Shown here one piece after another: positions 28,303 through 36,870 of a stretch of 64,000 nt of DNA. This DNA comes from Hyphomicrobiales bacterium. Lineage in GTDB: Bacteria; Pseudomonadota; Alphaproteobacteria; Rhizobiales; Rhizobiaceae. Made by a program: the position numbers and the translations under genes. Each line of letters begins with the position of its first letter. The stretch's first letter is position 1. Location of the stretch: positions 227,849 through 291,848 of the forward strand of contig UBMU01000015.1 of NCBI GenBank assembly GCA_900466605.1, written 5' to 3'. Below the pieces are notes generated by a model that made no database searches, was not told the origin of the DNA, and saw nothing but the letters and a program-made list of their open reading frames with translations.

Positions 28303-28728
28303 ATGACATCGGGCGCTGACTTGAAGGAAGTCGTAAGGCAGATTTTCAAGGCGAGGGCTGAAGGTGATCTTGATCAGCTCATGTCATTTATCGGTGACAA
28401 TTGCGTTTTCCGGATCGCTGGGAGTAGTGACCTGGCGCCGCTTACGGACCCGGTTGTCGGCAATGTGGCGCTTCGAGCAACGATGCGCCACTTTATCGAT
28501 ACCTGGGAGATGAAGGCGCTTGAGATTGTCGACATCCGTGTTGAGGGTGACGTCGCCCTTGTGCACCGCAAGGGCCAGATGCGTCATGGCACGACGCACT
28601 TCAACACAGAGGTCATGGACAAGATGACCTTCGACAATGCAAAACTGGTTGAATGCGTGGAATTCATCGACACGCTTCAAGCCGCATCACTTCTAAACAT
28701 CGCGACGATGTCGGTGCCTCAGAGGTAG
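28303..28728 (+). CDS. SnoaL/NTF2-like domain protein
   Basis: About 141 residues with the cone-shaped NTF2-like pattern: an N-terminal helix (LKEVVRQIFKARAEGDLDQL), then a strand pattern around FIGDNCVFRIAG and IRVEGDVALVHRKG. Such proteins can be small hydrolases, isomerases or binding modules; nothing identifies the ligand here. The ATG at 28303 with GGGAGGG 8-14 bp upstream is preferred to the upstream ATG at 28267. It converges with the radical SAM gene. Confidence 0.75.
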   Translation: MTSGADLKEVVRQIFKARAEGDLDQLMSFIGDNCVFRIAGSSDLAPLTDPVVGNVALRATMRHFIDTWEMKALEIVDIRVEGDVALVHRKGQMRHGTTHFNTEVMDKMTFDNAKLVECVEFIDTLQAASLLNIATMSVPQR

Positions 28729-28748
28729 CTCAAACACCCGGCTACGGG

Positions 28749-30539
28749 TTAGACCGCAGGCCGGGCCTTGTGGGCGTGGGTTAATTCCGCGACCTTGTGG
28801 ATATGGGAGACAGCGGCCCGTCCTCCTGCCGTCTTGGTGAATAGCTCGAGCGTCTCGTCTTCGTGGTCACCAACCGGTGTCAAGGCCTGATCCATATAGG
28901 CCTTCGATTCCTTATCGCGCGCGATGAAGAAGGCGCTTACTGCAAGGCTGGCAATCGTCGCGCCCAGCGAGAGGTGCTTGCGTACCGTTTCCCAGACGAA
29001 GCGCGGCCAGAACGTCACGGCGCTCTCCTTGGGGAGGTCGGGGCGGCGTTCAGAGGGGTGCTTGAGCCTCAACAGGCCACTCTGAAGCGGGTGAACGTTC
29101 TCCAAAGGTACGGTCGTGGCAAACGACACGAGTATCTTGACGAGGCTGGCAAGCGGCACGCCGGTTGCAACGGCCCGGCGCAGCAGCGTCTTCATGTGCT
29201 CCGGCGAATAGTAGAGAGACCAAGCCTCTTGATAGATGCTCTCCCACTCCTGCTTACTCATTTTCGGATGCGCAGTGCAGACATGCTCGACGTCGTAGAT
29301 GTTCAGATCGGCGTCCATCTCGACGCCCTTCTTCCACAAAGTTTGGTGATCTTCCGAGCCTGGCAGCGGCGTCAGCACGAAAAACTCGATCACATCCACG
29401 GGAAGCTCGTGCTGGATAATCGCGATATCGCGCCGGATTGACTCCGGCGTGTCCGCCGGGAACCCGAGAATGTAGCCGGCAAGCGTCATGATGCCTTGCG
29501 CTTTCCAGGCAAGCAGCATCTTGCGGTATTCGGTAATCTTGTTTTGATTCTTCTTGGCGGCCGTCAGATTGTCGGGGTTCACGTTTTCGAGCCCGATAAA
29601 GACGCGCGTGACGCCGGCACGCTTGGACTTTTCGATGAAGTTCGGAATCTTGTGGCAGAGCGTGTCGACTTGGATCATCAGGCCAAGCGGAATGCCGTGC
29701 TTCTCCCGGAGCTCGATCAACCGATCGAAGATCGCCTCCCAGTCCCTATTGCGTGCGAAATTGTCGTCGGTGATGAAGAATTTGTGGATGCCTTGCGCCC
29801 AGTTCATCCTCACCAGTTTTTCGACATCATCGGCTGAACGGAAACGGGACTTGCGCCCTTGCACGTTGATGATCGTGCAGAAAGAGCATTGATAGGGGCA
29901 GCCTCGCCCGGCGTCGAAGCTCGTGCTGAGGCCGAGCGTCTGCGCCACATTGGCTTTCGGCAGAAATGGGACGGCAGCGCCTTCGATACTCGGCAGATCG
30001 TTCATGAAATTGTAGAGCGGCTCCAGCTTGCCGGCGGCGGCGTCCTGCAGGACACGATCCAGCCGACCCTCGGCCTCGCCGGCAAACATCGAAATGCCCA
30101 TCTCGCGACATGTATCGAGGCCAACGGCTTTGCCGTCGAGCATCGCGAGGCAGCCCGACACGTGAAAGCCGCCCATGGAAACGGGAATACCGGCGGCACG
30201 GAAGGGGCGGGCGATGTCCAGCGCTCGCGGGTATTGGTTCGACTGCACGCCAACCAGGGCGATCATTCCGAAATTGCCGTTTTGCTCAAGTCGCTTGAGG
30301 AGGGCAGGGATGTTGACTCGAGTGTTCGTCTCGTCGACGACCGTGATCTCGATGCCGACATCAGCCCCCAGCACCTTGCGATCGGCGCAGTCGGCGGCGA
30401 TCCCGTAGATCGCAGCCAAGGAGTTGGACGGGATCATTGCCCGCCACCAGCGGATCACATAGCCATCATCGTCATAGTGCGACGGCTTGATCAGGATGAG
30501 TTGGAAATTCCGTTCGGCAGTCTTGGGCAGATCTTGCAC
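28749..30539 (-). CDS. B12-binding-domain radical SAM protein
   Basis: 596 residues. The N-terminal ~190 residues resemble the cobalamin-binding domain common in this class (VVDETNTRVNIPAL..., SMGGFHVSG). The radical SAM core has C-x3-C-x2-C as CPYQCSFC at about residue 215, followed by GLSTSFDAG context upstream and DDNFARNRDWEAIFDR downstream; FIGLENVNPDN and GYILGFPADTPESI are typical later blocks. The C-terminal ~130 residues include a possible membrane helix (LGATIASLAVSAFFIA). The substrate is unknown. Lipid or hopanoid methylation is one possibility, but it does not look like HpnP. Confidence 0.82.
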   Translation of the reverse strand: MQDLPKTAERNFQLILIKPSHYDDDGYVIRWWRAMIPSNSLAAIYGIAADCADRKVLGADVGIEITVVDETNTRVNIPALLKRLEQNGNFGMIALVGVQSNQYPRALDIARPFRAAGIPVSMGGFHVSGCLAMLDGKAVGLDTCREMGISMFAGEAEGRLDRVLQDAAAGKLEPLYNFMNDLPSIEGAAVPFLPKANVAQTLGLSTSFDAGRGCPYQCSFCTIINVQGRKSRFRSADDVEKLVRMNWAQGIHKFFITDDNFARNRDWEAIFDRLIELREKHGIPLGLMIQVDTLCHKIPNFIEKSKRAGVTRVFIGLENVNPDNLTAAKKNQNKITEYRKMLLAWKAQGIMTLAGYILGFPADTPESIRRDIAIIQHELPVDVIEFFVLTPLPGSEDHQTLWKKGVEMDADLNIYDVEHVCTAHPKMSKQEWESIYQEAWSLYYSPEHMKTLLRRAVATGVPLASLVKILVSFATTVPLENVHPLQSGLLRLKHPSERRPDLPKESAVTFWPRFVWETVRKHLSLGATIASLAVSAFFIARDKESKAYMDQALTPVGDHEDETLELFTKTAGGRAAVSHIHKVAELTHAHKARPAV

Positions 30540-30727
30540 GGTCGCTCACTGGTAAGAGGAATCCCCGAAAATGGACGCTACCAGACGCGGTGGATTATAC
30601 AAGCAAAGCTTTTACCTTTGCTATCCGACACAATTAAGTCAGGTTGAACGGATTTTATCCGATTCATATGGCGTTGTTTTCGCTAGGAAAATAACCCCGC
30701 ATCGGCATTGCGTCATGCAGGGCGAAG

Positions 30728-32134
30728 TCAAAGCTCCGACTTGATGTCGCCCATCCGGTTCCAGGCATCGAGACCAGCAATCTTGTAGGCTTCGGCGAGA
30801 GTCGGATAATTGAATGTATTTTCAACGAAGTACTCGACGGTGCCCTTGAGGTTCAGGACGGCTTGGCCGATGTGGACCAGTTCGGTCGCTCCTTCGCCGA
30901 CGATGTGTACCCCGAGTAACCGGCGGGTCTTCAGCGAGAAGATGAGTTTCAGAAGCCCGGTGTCGAGGCCCATGATGTGTCCGCGGGAGGTCTCGCGGAA
31001 GCGCGCAATACCGCATTCATAGGGAATTCCGCGATCCTTCATCTCCTCCTCGGTGAGGCCGCAGGTGGAAATTTCCGGCACGGCATAGATGCCGTAGGGG
31101 AAGTACTTCGGCGGCTCCTTGGCAACGGCGCCGATGGCAACACGCGCGGCAATTCGGCCCTGTTCCATCGAGGTGGATGCGAGGCTCGGAAAACCAACGA
31201 CGTCGCCCGCCGCATAGATGTTCGGAACGGAAGTCTGGAAGGTTTCCGGATTGACTTTCAGGCGGCCGCGGCTGTCGGCCTCGAGCCCAGCCGCGTCGAG
31301 GTTGAGCGTGTCGGTCGCGCCCATGCGCCCAGCGGCAAACAAAACCATGTCCGTCACCAGCTGGCGACCATTGTCTAGCTTGAGTTCGACTTTGCCGTTG
31401 TCCAAGCGCGTGACCTTGTCGGCCTTGGTGCCGAGCAGAATCTTCATGTTACGATCACGCAACTGGTAGGTGAAGTCTTCGACGATCTCCCGGTCGATGA
31501 AATCGAGCATCGTCGGCTTCGGATCGATCACGGTAACCGCGGTATCCAGCGCACTGAAGATCGTTGCATATTCGATGCCGATAACACCTGCGCCGATCAC
31601 TGCCATCGATCGCGGCAGTTCATCGATGTCGAGAAGTTCGTCGCTGTCGAGCACCGTCTTGGAGTCAAATGGAATGTAATCCGGGCGGAACGGCTTCGTG
31701 CCGACGGCAAGCAGAATGCTGGCTCCGGTGACCTTGACGACTTCGCCATCGTCCTTGACCACCTCGAGTGTCGACGGGTCGACAAAGCTCGCCTTGCCTC
31801 TGATGTGCTGCACGCGGTTTCGGGCGAATTGGTGCTCCAGTACCTCGACTTCGTGGTCAAGGGTGATCAGCAGGCGGCGCCGAAGGTCTTCCGCACTAAT
31901 CTCGTCTTTGACACGATAGGACCGGCCGTAGAAACCGCGCTCGCGCCAACCGGACAGATTAAGTGCCGTTTCACGCAGCGTCTTGGAGGGAATGGTGCCG
32001 GTGTGGACCGATACGCCGCCGACACGCTTGCCTTGTTCGATGACCAGCACCTTTTTACCAAGCTTGGCGGCCTGGATTGCGCCGCGGCGGCCTGCCGGGC
32101 CGCTGCCCACAACAACGAGATCGTACTGGAACAT
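30728..32134 (-). CDS. sthA: Si-specific NAD(P)+ transhydrogenase
   Basis: Soluble flavoprotein transhydrogenase that exchanges hydride between NADPH and NAD+, balancing cofactor pools. About 468 residues with the disulfide-oxidoreductase architecture: FAD motif VVVGSGPAGRRGA at residue ~8, NAD-binding motif VIGAGVIGIEYA near 180, and a C-terminal dimerisation domain (ENTFNYPTLAEAYKIA). The position of the redox CxxxxC of lipoamide dehydrogenases reads VHTGTIPSKT, so the disulfide is absent, as in SthA. The ATG at 32134 is preferred; the frame runs 25 codons further to a TTG. Confidence 0.94.
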   Translation of the reverse strand: MFQYDLVVVGSGPAGRRGAIQAAKLGKKVLVIEQGKRVGGVSVHTGTIPSKTLRETALNLSGWRERGFYGRSYRVKDEISAEDLRRRLLITLDHEVEVLEHQFARNRVQHIRGKASFVDPSTLEVVKDDGEVVKVTGASILLAVGTKPFRPDYIPFDSKTVLDSDELLDIDELPRSMAVIGAGVIGIEYATIFSALDTAVTVIDPKPTMLDFIDREIVEDFTYQLRDRNMKILLGTKADKVTRLDNGKVELKLDNGRQLVTDMVLFAAGRMGATDTLNLDAAGLEADSRGRLKVNPETFQTSVPNIYAAGDVVGFPSLASTSMEQGRIAARVAIGAVAKEPPKYFPYGIYAVPEISTCGLTEEEMKDRGIPYECGIARFRETSRGHIMGLDTGLLKLIFSLKTRRLLGVHIVGEGATELVHIGQAVLNLKGTVEYFVENTFNYPTLAEAYKIAGLDAWNRMGDIKSEL

Positions 32135-32236
32135 TAAGCTGGGCCCCGATTGGAAAGCTGGAATCATATTGCGACGCAATATGTCGCTCGTCCACGGGTA
32201 GCAGGTCAATGTTGCAGAATGTTTTATGGGAGGATA

Positions 32237-32818
32237 TCAGGACTCACTGAAGCCAAGTAGGGGTTCCAGCTTCTCGAAGGTGCGGTCCATGGCGAAGGCG
32301 CGGCTGATCGGCAGCGAGATATGGCCGTAGAAGACGGACATCTGCCCTTCCGCCATCTTCTCGTTCGTCTTGGTGATCGCTGCGAGGTACAGAGCCGATG
32401 CGAGGCCGGTCCGGTCGGCGCCTGAGAGGCAATGGATCAGCAGCGGTTTCGGCGCTTCCTTCATGGCTTGGATCAATTGTTGTGCGCGCTCAGCCGAGAG
32501 CTCCTTGCCGGCGGACATCGGAAAATCGATATGCTTGATGCCAAGCGCCTCGGCTTGCTCGACTTCGGAGTTCCAGGCCGGGTTGCTTGTGCCGCGCAGG
32601 TTGATAATGGTCTTGATCCCGTAGCGTTTTTCGAAGTCTACGATTGCTTCCGGGGATGGTTGTGACGAGCGGTAAACCTCACCGGCGACCACCGTGTGAA
32701 AATTATCGGTTGCACGCAGATAGAGGGCGTAGCCCCCAATGGTGAGAGCAAGGAGTGCGAGGAATTGTACCGCCAGTTTCCAGTACAGTGGAAATTGACG
32801 CTGCGCGTTTGTCGTCAT
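32237..32818 (-). CDS. Membrane-anchored tyrosine/dual-specificity phosphatase
   Basis: About 193 residues. An N-terminal membrane helix (LAVQFLALLALTIGGYALYL) precedes a compact phosphatase domain with the P-loop HCLSGADRTG (C-x5-R) and an upstream strand IKTIINLRG. The fold resembles the tyrosine-phosphatase/PTEN-like group that includes eukaryotic-type DSPs in rhizobia. The ATG at 32818 gives the normal membrane anchor; the longer frame adds only a basic tail. The target, protein or phospholipid headgroup, is unknown. Confidence 0.8.
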   Translation of the reverse strand: MTTNAQRQFPLYWKLAVQFLALLALTIGGYALYLRATDNFHTVVAGEVYRSSQPSPEAIVDFEKRYGIKTIINLRGTSNPAWNSEVEQAEALGIKHIDFPMSAGKELSAERAQQLIQAMKEAPKPLLIHCLSGADRTGLASALYLAAITKTNEKMAEGQMSVFYGHISLPISRAFAMDRTFEKLEPLLGFSES

Positions 32819-32898
32819 CGGGTGTCTCTGTGCGGTAAGGTTGCTGCACGATGGCTTTGCCACCTAAACCTGACGGACACCTGAAGCGGATTTGGCTC

Positions 32899-33200
32899 CT
32901 ATATGAGACGCAGTCCCTTGAGGCTCGCGTGTCCATCCTTGCCGATGATGATGTGATCGTGGACTGTGATTCCGAGCGGCTTTGCTGTCTCGACAATCAT
33001 TTTTGTCATGTCGATATCGGCCCGCGAGGGCGTCGGATCGCCTGAGGGATGGTTGTGGACCAGGATCAACGCCGTGGCCGAAAGCTCCAGCGCGCGCCGC
33101 ACGACTTCGCGCGGATAGACCGGCGTATGATCGACTGTTCCACGCCCCTGAACCTCATCGGCGATCAACGCATTGCGCTTGTCGAGAAAGAGAATGCGAA
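32899..33200 (-). pseudogene. radC: radC 3' fragment (MPN/JAMM domain), displaced by prophage
   Basis: C-terminal ~100 residues of RadC. They include the JAMM-type metal motif H-N-H-P-S-G-D-x4-S-x2-D, intact. The native 5' half lies at 49678-50214; the join falls in the codons for F-R-I-L at the attachment core. Reading continues leftward in phage DNA to a TTG at 33261 preceded by GGGGGA, giving a possible 120-residue hybrid [15 protein letters not shown]...[13 protein letters not shown]. The catalytic-like domain could thus still be made alone. Deleting the prophage between the two cores would restore ...[12 protein letters not shown]... in frame. Confidence 0.93.
33191..33200. repeat. attL core
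   Basis: AGAATGCGAA, identical to 49685-49694. On the minus strand it reads TTCGCATTCT and encodes the F-R-I-L segment of RadC. Both copies sit at the same codon phase. Identity ends immediately on both sides. Confidence 0.85.
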
Positions 33201-33279
33201 TGTGTTTCCTCTGTAGGAAATCCGTTTTGTTTATCAAGCGATTGTGGGAGACGTCCCCCAAACGTCCCCCACGCGTCCC

Positions 33280-34491
33280 TTACTCCTTGTTCTCGGTACG
33301 TTTTTCCAGGCGCATCTCCGCGACGCGGCTGGTTTGCTTTAGTGTGCCGCGGTTATAGCGAGCACTCGTTTGGCGGTTCTTGTGGCCCGCCGATTTCATG
33401 ACGTCTGTCTCGGCCGCGCCTAGATCGTACGCCTCCGTAATGGCACCGGCACGAGCATCCATGTTCCAAACGCTTTTCGGAATGCCCGCCTTATCGGCGA
33501 CAACGCGCCACCGCTGAGTGAACTTGCGGTTCTTGTAGGGCGTCCCGTCAACCCTCTCTGCAATGATTATGGGCCCCACGCGCTTATCGAGGGGGATCAT
33601 CGCGATTTCCTCTAAGACGGTCGGATGCAGCTTCAGGTCATGCTCAACCGGAAACCCGGTTTTGGTGTGTATCTTCCGCAAGACCAAGTCCTCGTCGATG
33701 TCACTCCAGAGGAGGCCATTCACCCACCGCTTGTCGCGGAAGGTGATGCCACCTGCGTCTTCTACGGTCATCACCGGCTCCCATTCGCCAATAACGTCCT
33801 TCTGTCGCATAGCCAACTCAAACTGCAGAACGGTTGCCAGTGCGATCGACGGAAAGCCCTCGGCGTGAGCCGTGGTCCGTATGGCCGCAACATGATCAGC
33901 TGTCATGACCGACGTGCGGGCAGGAGGCGTTTTGAAGCGGATCTTGCCAAGGATAGTGTCGGCCCGAAAGCAATCCTCGATGCCGAGCGTCACGCCGTAG
34001 CTGACAAGCTGGCGTACCGTATCGATGGCATGCTTAGCTCGCCACGGGCGAGGGGCGCCGCCTGGCTCCTTCGGCTCCCCCCATGAGGCATGCCACCGCT
34101 TAAAGTCAGGCCCCAGAACCTTGCCGACGTGGCGTGCGCCTACCGTTCGTTCAACGATAACAAGTGACTTTAGGATATTTTCCTGGCTGTTCCACTTGAT
34201 GGATTGGAACGGCGAATCCTCGTTGGTCTGGAAGAGCCGCGAAAGGCTCTTAAACGAGCCGTCATAACTCGGGGCCGCATGGTTGCCGCGCGAAGCCCAA
34301 GCGAGCATTTCGGCCTGCAGGATCTGGCAACGCGAGGATAGCTGTACGCGACCTTCCGTTGTCACCGGGTAGTGAAGCCGGACGGATGAGGGGCGATAGC
34401 CGCGTTTCACCAAGTCGGCGCGGGCCTCCCAGTATTCGCGATACGTGCCGTCTTTGTTGCGCTTTCGCTTGAGGCCGGGCGCGTCGGTCAT
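33280..34491 (-). CDS. int: Phage tyrosine-recombinase integrase
   Basis: 403 residues. An N-terminal SAM-like/core-binding region covers about residues 1-185; the catalytic domain follows. The active-site pattern is present but varied: the first Arg in LAMRQKDVIG, Lys in KTGFPVEHDL, D-A-R in place of the usual H-x-x-R, His in SAGHKNRQTS and the nucleophilic Tyr in SARYNR. It is the gene nearest attL and is translated away from the phage interior. Its start overlaps the stop of the Xis-like gene by 4 bp (ATGA), so the two are coupled. Confidence 0.9.
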   Translation of the reverse strand: MTDAPGLKRKRNKDGTYREYWEARADLVKRGYRPSSVRLHYPVTTEGRVQLSSRCQILQAEMLAWASRGNHAAPSYDGSFKSLSRLFQTNEDSPFQSIKWNSQENILKSLVIVERTVGARHVGKVLGPDFKRWHASWGEPKEPGGAPRPWRAKHAIDTVRQLVSYGVTLGIEDCFRADTILGKIRFKTPPARTSVMTADHVAAIRTTAHAEGFPSIALATVLQFELAMRQKDVIGEWEPVMTVEDAGGITFRDKRWVNGLLWSDIDEDLVLRKIHTKTGFPVEHDLKLHPTVLEEIAMIPLDKRVGPIIIAERVDGTPYKNRKFTQRWRVVADKAGIPKSVWNMDARAGAITEAYDLGAAETDVMKSAGHKNRQTSARYNRGTLKQTSRVAEMRLEKRTENKE

Positions 34492-34742
34492 GACCAGTTC
34501 TCTGCACCATCAACGGTAGATGGCAACTGCGCTCCGCCAATACCGTGCCGGCGGTCGAGGAAGGCCCGAACAGCGGGCCAGTAACGACAACCGGTCATAG
34601 GGTCGATGCGCGGCAGGCCTTCCCGTTCCCATACAGCGGCGAGGGCGCCCCATTGAGTTTTGCTCTTGGTGCCAAGGACGCGATGAGCGACGGCAGCTTC
34701 TGAGAGATAGAGCGGAGAGTTGTCGTTCGCAGCAGCTGGCAT
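34488..34742 (-). CDS. Xis-like small DNA-binding protein
   Basis: About 84 residues from the ATG at 34742. The sequence SPLYLSEAAVAHRVLG and GLPRIDPMTGCRYWPAVRAFL reads like a winged-helix excisionase or an AlpA-type module that picks the direction of recombination. It is co-translated with the integrase through a 4-bp overlap. The family match is by pattern only, but the position directly upstream of int is typical for xis. Confidence 0.6.
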   Translation of the reverse strand: MPAAANDNSPLYLSEAAVAHRVLGTKSKTQWGALAAVWEREGLPRIDPMTGCRYWPAVRAFLDRRHGIGGAQLPSTVDGAENWS

Positions 34743-35031
34743 CGTTCCTCCTTGTTTCGGTTGGCTCCCTCCATTCTCAGCATTGGAGAGGCAACGTCTA
34801 AGAAACACCCAAAAATGGACCGACCGGCGCGCCTCAGTGTTGGAGAGGGTGGTGCTCGCGCCGGCCTATGGTGACTGGGAATAAAATAGCCCGGCCAACA
34901 AAGGGCCGAGCGGCGCGCATTGTCGCGCCATAAAGGGAACCGGGGGAGCCCGTTATCAAGCGAGCTCCTGATCCGGCCGCCAGCGGAAGAACCCGCCAAC
35001 TACCCGCCATCTGTTGTGACGGGATGCAAAC

Positions 35032-35289
35032 TCAAGAAATCTGATACTCGAACACTCGGAGCGGCTCGCAAGCCGCGTCAACGATCTCGATGATATATTC
35101 GTCTAAGCATCCGACGATCTGGATCCTGCCAACCACATACGCGGCCTCATCGGTGCATTTTAATGTGACCGGCTGGCCTATCTGGAACGTCATTTCGTAG
35201 TCGGGATTTGCGAACCGTCGTCTTCTGGGAAGCAACCCCCGAGGCAACTGAGTTCTGTCGGAATGCTTGACCTGTCCATGTGTCGTCAT
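35032..35289 (-). CDS. Small hypothetical prophage protein
   Basis: 85 residues that I do not recognise: a basic N-terminus (RTQLPRGLLPRRRRF), then a beta-rich domain MTFQIGQPVTLKCTDEAAYV. GAGGAG 8 bp before the ATG at 35289 supports the longer start. It is divergent from the repressor gene and downstream of the operator cluster, so it is a candidate early gene under repressor control. Confidence 0.6.
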   Translation of the reverse strand: MTTHGQVKHSDRTQLPRGLLPRRRRFANPDYEMTFQIGQPVTLKCTDEAAYVVGRIQIVGCLDEYIIEIVDAACEPLRVFEYQIS

Positions 35290-35341
35290 TTTTGCGCTCC
35301 TCGTTGCGTTTACCCTGATGACACTTTATAGGTACATGAAC

Positions 35342-35390
35342 ACACCTGAGGTGTCAACACCTAAGGTGCATATTTTTACCTCTGAGGTGT
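35342..35390. promoter_or_regulatory. Cluster of three palindromic repressor operators
   Basis: Three 13-bp sites: ACACCTGAGGTGT (35342-35354, perfect palindrome), ACACCTAAGGTGC (35357-35369) and ACCTCTGAGGTGT (35378-35390). They occupy the space between divergent small genes and end 4 bp before the repressor ATG. The arrangement is that of lambda-type operators. Confidence 0.75.
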
Positions 35391-35394
35391 ATTT

Positions 35395-35637
35395 ATGATA
35401 ACCGGTGCACAGGTTCGGGCTGCCCGCGCCACAATTAAGTGGGACCAGAAGCAGCTAGCAGAAGCTGGCGACGTTTCCGTCGAGACCATTAAGCGTCTCG
35501 AGAAGATTGACGGCCCACTATTGTCCGCTACGGGTAACACTGTTTCAAAGATTCAATCGGCCCTCGAATCAGCCGGTATTGAATTCGTGAACAGTGATCG
35601 GGGTGAGGGAGTCGTAAAGCTGCGGCCCACGTCATGA
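35395..35637 (+). CDS. XRE-family HTH repressor-like regulator
   Basis: 80 residues. The helix-turn-helix covers about residues 5-50: ITGAQVRAARATIKWDQKQLAE followed by AGDVSVETIKRLEKIDG. The tail (FVNSDRGEGVVKLRP) resembles short rhizobial regulators of this class. No Shine-Dalgarno sequence precedes the ATG at 35395; the last operator ends 4 bp before it, so the mRNA may be leaderless. Its stop overlaps the next gene. It is the best candidate for the lysogeny repressor, although it is shorter than C2- or CI-type proteins and lacks a protease domain. Confidence 0.78.
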   Translation: MITGAQVRAARATIKWDQKQLAEAGDVSVETIKRLEKIDGPLLSATGNTVSKIQSALESAGIEFVNSDRGEGVVKLRPTS

Positions 35638-35942
35638 AATCGGTCGCGCCGACCATTGTCGACGAGCTAGTATACTTCCTGCGTCGGCAGGACGACGGTA
35701 AATATGAGCTCGAGGGCTCAGAGGGCCTGTCCAACTTGAGCAACACCGTTCCCGTAATTGGAGATAACATCACCCTCACTAGGGAGGGGTTGGGCGGATC
35801 CACCATGCGGGTCGTCGGTCGACATTATGTCCGGCACCTTAACGAAGCCACAGATACGGAATGGGCCGCGTGGTTCATCATTGTGGAATCGTTGGAGCTT
35901 GACGGTGATCTACTCGCTGCGATCAGCGAAAACTTCCGCTAG
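35634..35942 (+). CDS. Hypothetical protein coupled to the repressor
   Basis: 102 residues, overlapping the repressor stop by 4 bp (ATGA). An acidic protein with beta-rich character: IVDELVYFLRRQDDGKYELEG, ITLTREGLGGSTMRVVGRHY and TEWAAWFIIVESLELDGD. I do not recognise a family. Translational coupling to the repressor suggests a role in the lysogeny circuit or in binding it. Confidence 0.6.
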   Translation: MKSVAPTIVDELVYFLRRQDDGKYELEGSEGLSNLSNTVPVIGDNITLTREGLGGSTMRVVGRHYVRHLNEATDTEWAAWFIIVESLELDGDLLAAISENFR

Positions 35943-35968
35943 GTATAATCAACTTAGGCGCCGCAACA

Positions 35969-36256
35969 ATGACCACTCCACCCCGACTGATCGGCCGCAA
36001 AGAGGCCGCCGACTATCTCGGCATCGGCGAATCCACGTTCTCGCTCTGGGTTGCAAATGGCAAGATGCCGCCGGCAATTCCCGGGACGCGAAAGTGGGAC
36101 AAGAGAGCGATCGACGCTCGCCTTGACGAAATCAGCGGCCTCACCACGCGTGACGAAGACGACTTTGATCGAATGCTGAGGGAGAGCGATGCCCGACGGT
36201 CGAAGAGGGATCTCGACAACTGGCGCCGCGAGCGGGATGCGCGCAAGCGCTCTTGA
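35969..36256 (+). CDS. HTH (AlpA/MerR-like) DNA-binding protein
   Basis: 95 residues. The N-terminal LIGRKEAADYLGIGESTFSLWVANGKMPP is a classical winged-helix pattern of AlpA/excisionase-type proteins. The rest is a charged, Arg/Asp-rich helix (DARRSKRDLDNWRRERDARKRS), possibly a coiled coil. It lies in the plus-strand block behind the repressor and may be a second regulator or recombination directionality factor. Confidence 0.65.
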   Translation: MTTPPRLIGRKEAADYLGIGESTFSLWVANGKMPPAIPGTRKWDKRAIDARLDEISGLTTRDEDDFDRMLRESDARRSKRDLDNWRRERDARKRS

Positions 36257-36308
36257 CTGCCACCTCAAGTTGACTCATGTTCCACCCAGTTAACTGGGGG
36301 AAAGACTC

Positions 36309-36641
36309 GTGAAATCTAACGTCCTAGCCGCGGCAGGAATTGCCGCGACCGTATCTGCATGCGCGACACCGCCCGACAAGATCAAGCCGATCGACCTTCC
36401 CAACAACGCCTACATGTCACGCTCATGCGGCGAAATAGCCGGAGAGAAGGCAACGCTGCAAGCTCGTGTAAAAGGTCTTTCTGAGCATCAGGCGACAGCG
36501 GCCAAGAACGATGCATGGGGTGTCTTTATGCTGGGCGTGCCGGTTTATTCCATGACTGGTGGCGACCGCGGGAAGGATCTAGCAGTCGCCAAAGGCCAGC
36601 TGGGGGCAGCGGATCGCGCTCTGAAGCAAAAAGGTTGTTAA
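36309..36641 (+). CDS. Small phage-type lipoprotein
   Basis: 110 residues with a short lipoprotein signal (GIAATVSAC lipobox). The mature part is helical with Cys in MSRSCGEIAG, a Gly-rich GVFMLGVPVYSMTGGDRGKDL segment and a C-terminal Cys. Similar lipoproteins occur in many prophages of rhizobia, where superinfection exclusion has been suggested only by analogy. A GGGGGAAAG site precedes the ATG. Last of the plus-strand cluster at this end; the next genes face it. Confidence 0.6.
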   Translation: MKSNVLAAAGIAATVSACATPPDKIKPIDLPNNAYMSRSCGEIAGEKATLQARVKGLSEHQATAAKNDAWGVFMLGVPVYSMTGGDRGKDLAVAKGQLGAADRALKQKGC

Positions 36642-36859
36642 GACCTTTCTAGGTATTGCGTCGCAGCCTCATCGAGCCAGGTCGCAACGTGTTCTCCGGC
36701 TGTGCCCATATCGTCTTCACGGGTTGATTTTGCAATGTCTAGCAGAAGCTGACCGCCTTGTTTTTTGGAAAGTATCCCGCGGACTACCAGGGCGTGGACG
36801 ATGTGATTTGCCGTGTTGAGAGCAACTGCAACGGCAGCACCCGATGGATTAATGATCAT
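36638..36859 (-). CDS. Small hypothetical prophage protein
   Basis: 73 residues, mostly helical (SGAAVAVALNTANHIVHALVV, GGQLLLDIAKSTREDD). I do not recognise it. It follows the tail spike gene on the same strand after 11 bp, so it is probably co-transcribed, and its end overlaps the convergent lipoprotein gene by 4 bp. Confidence 0.5.
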   Translation of the reverse strand: MIINPSGAAVAVALNTANHIVHALVVRGILSKKQGGQLLLDIAKSTREDDMGTAGEHVATWLDEAATQYLERS

Positions 36860-36870
36860 CTTTTTCTCCG

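Noticed and set aside
28749..30539. Hopanoid methylase HpnP
   Set aside because: Also a B12-radical SAM protein, but the length, C-terminal region and lack of hopanoid genes nearby do not support the name.
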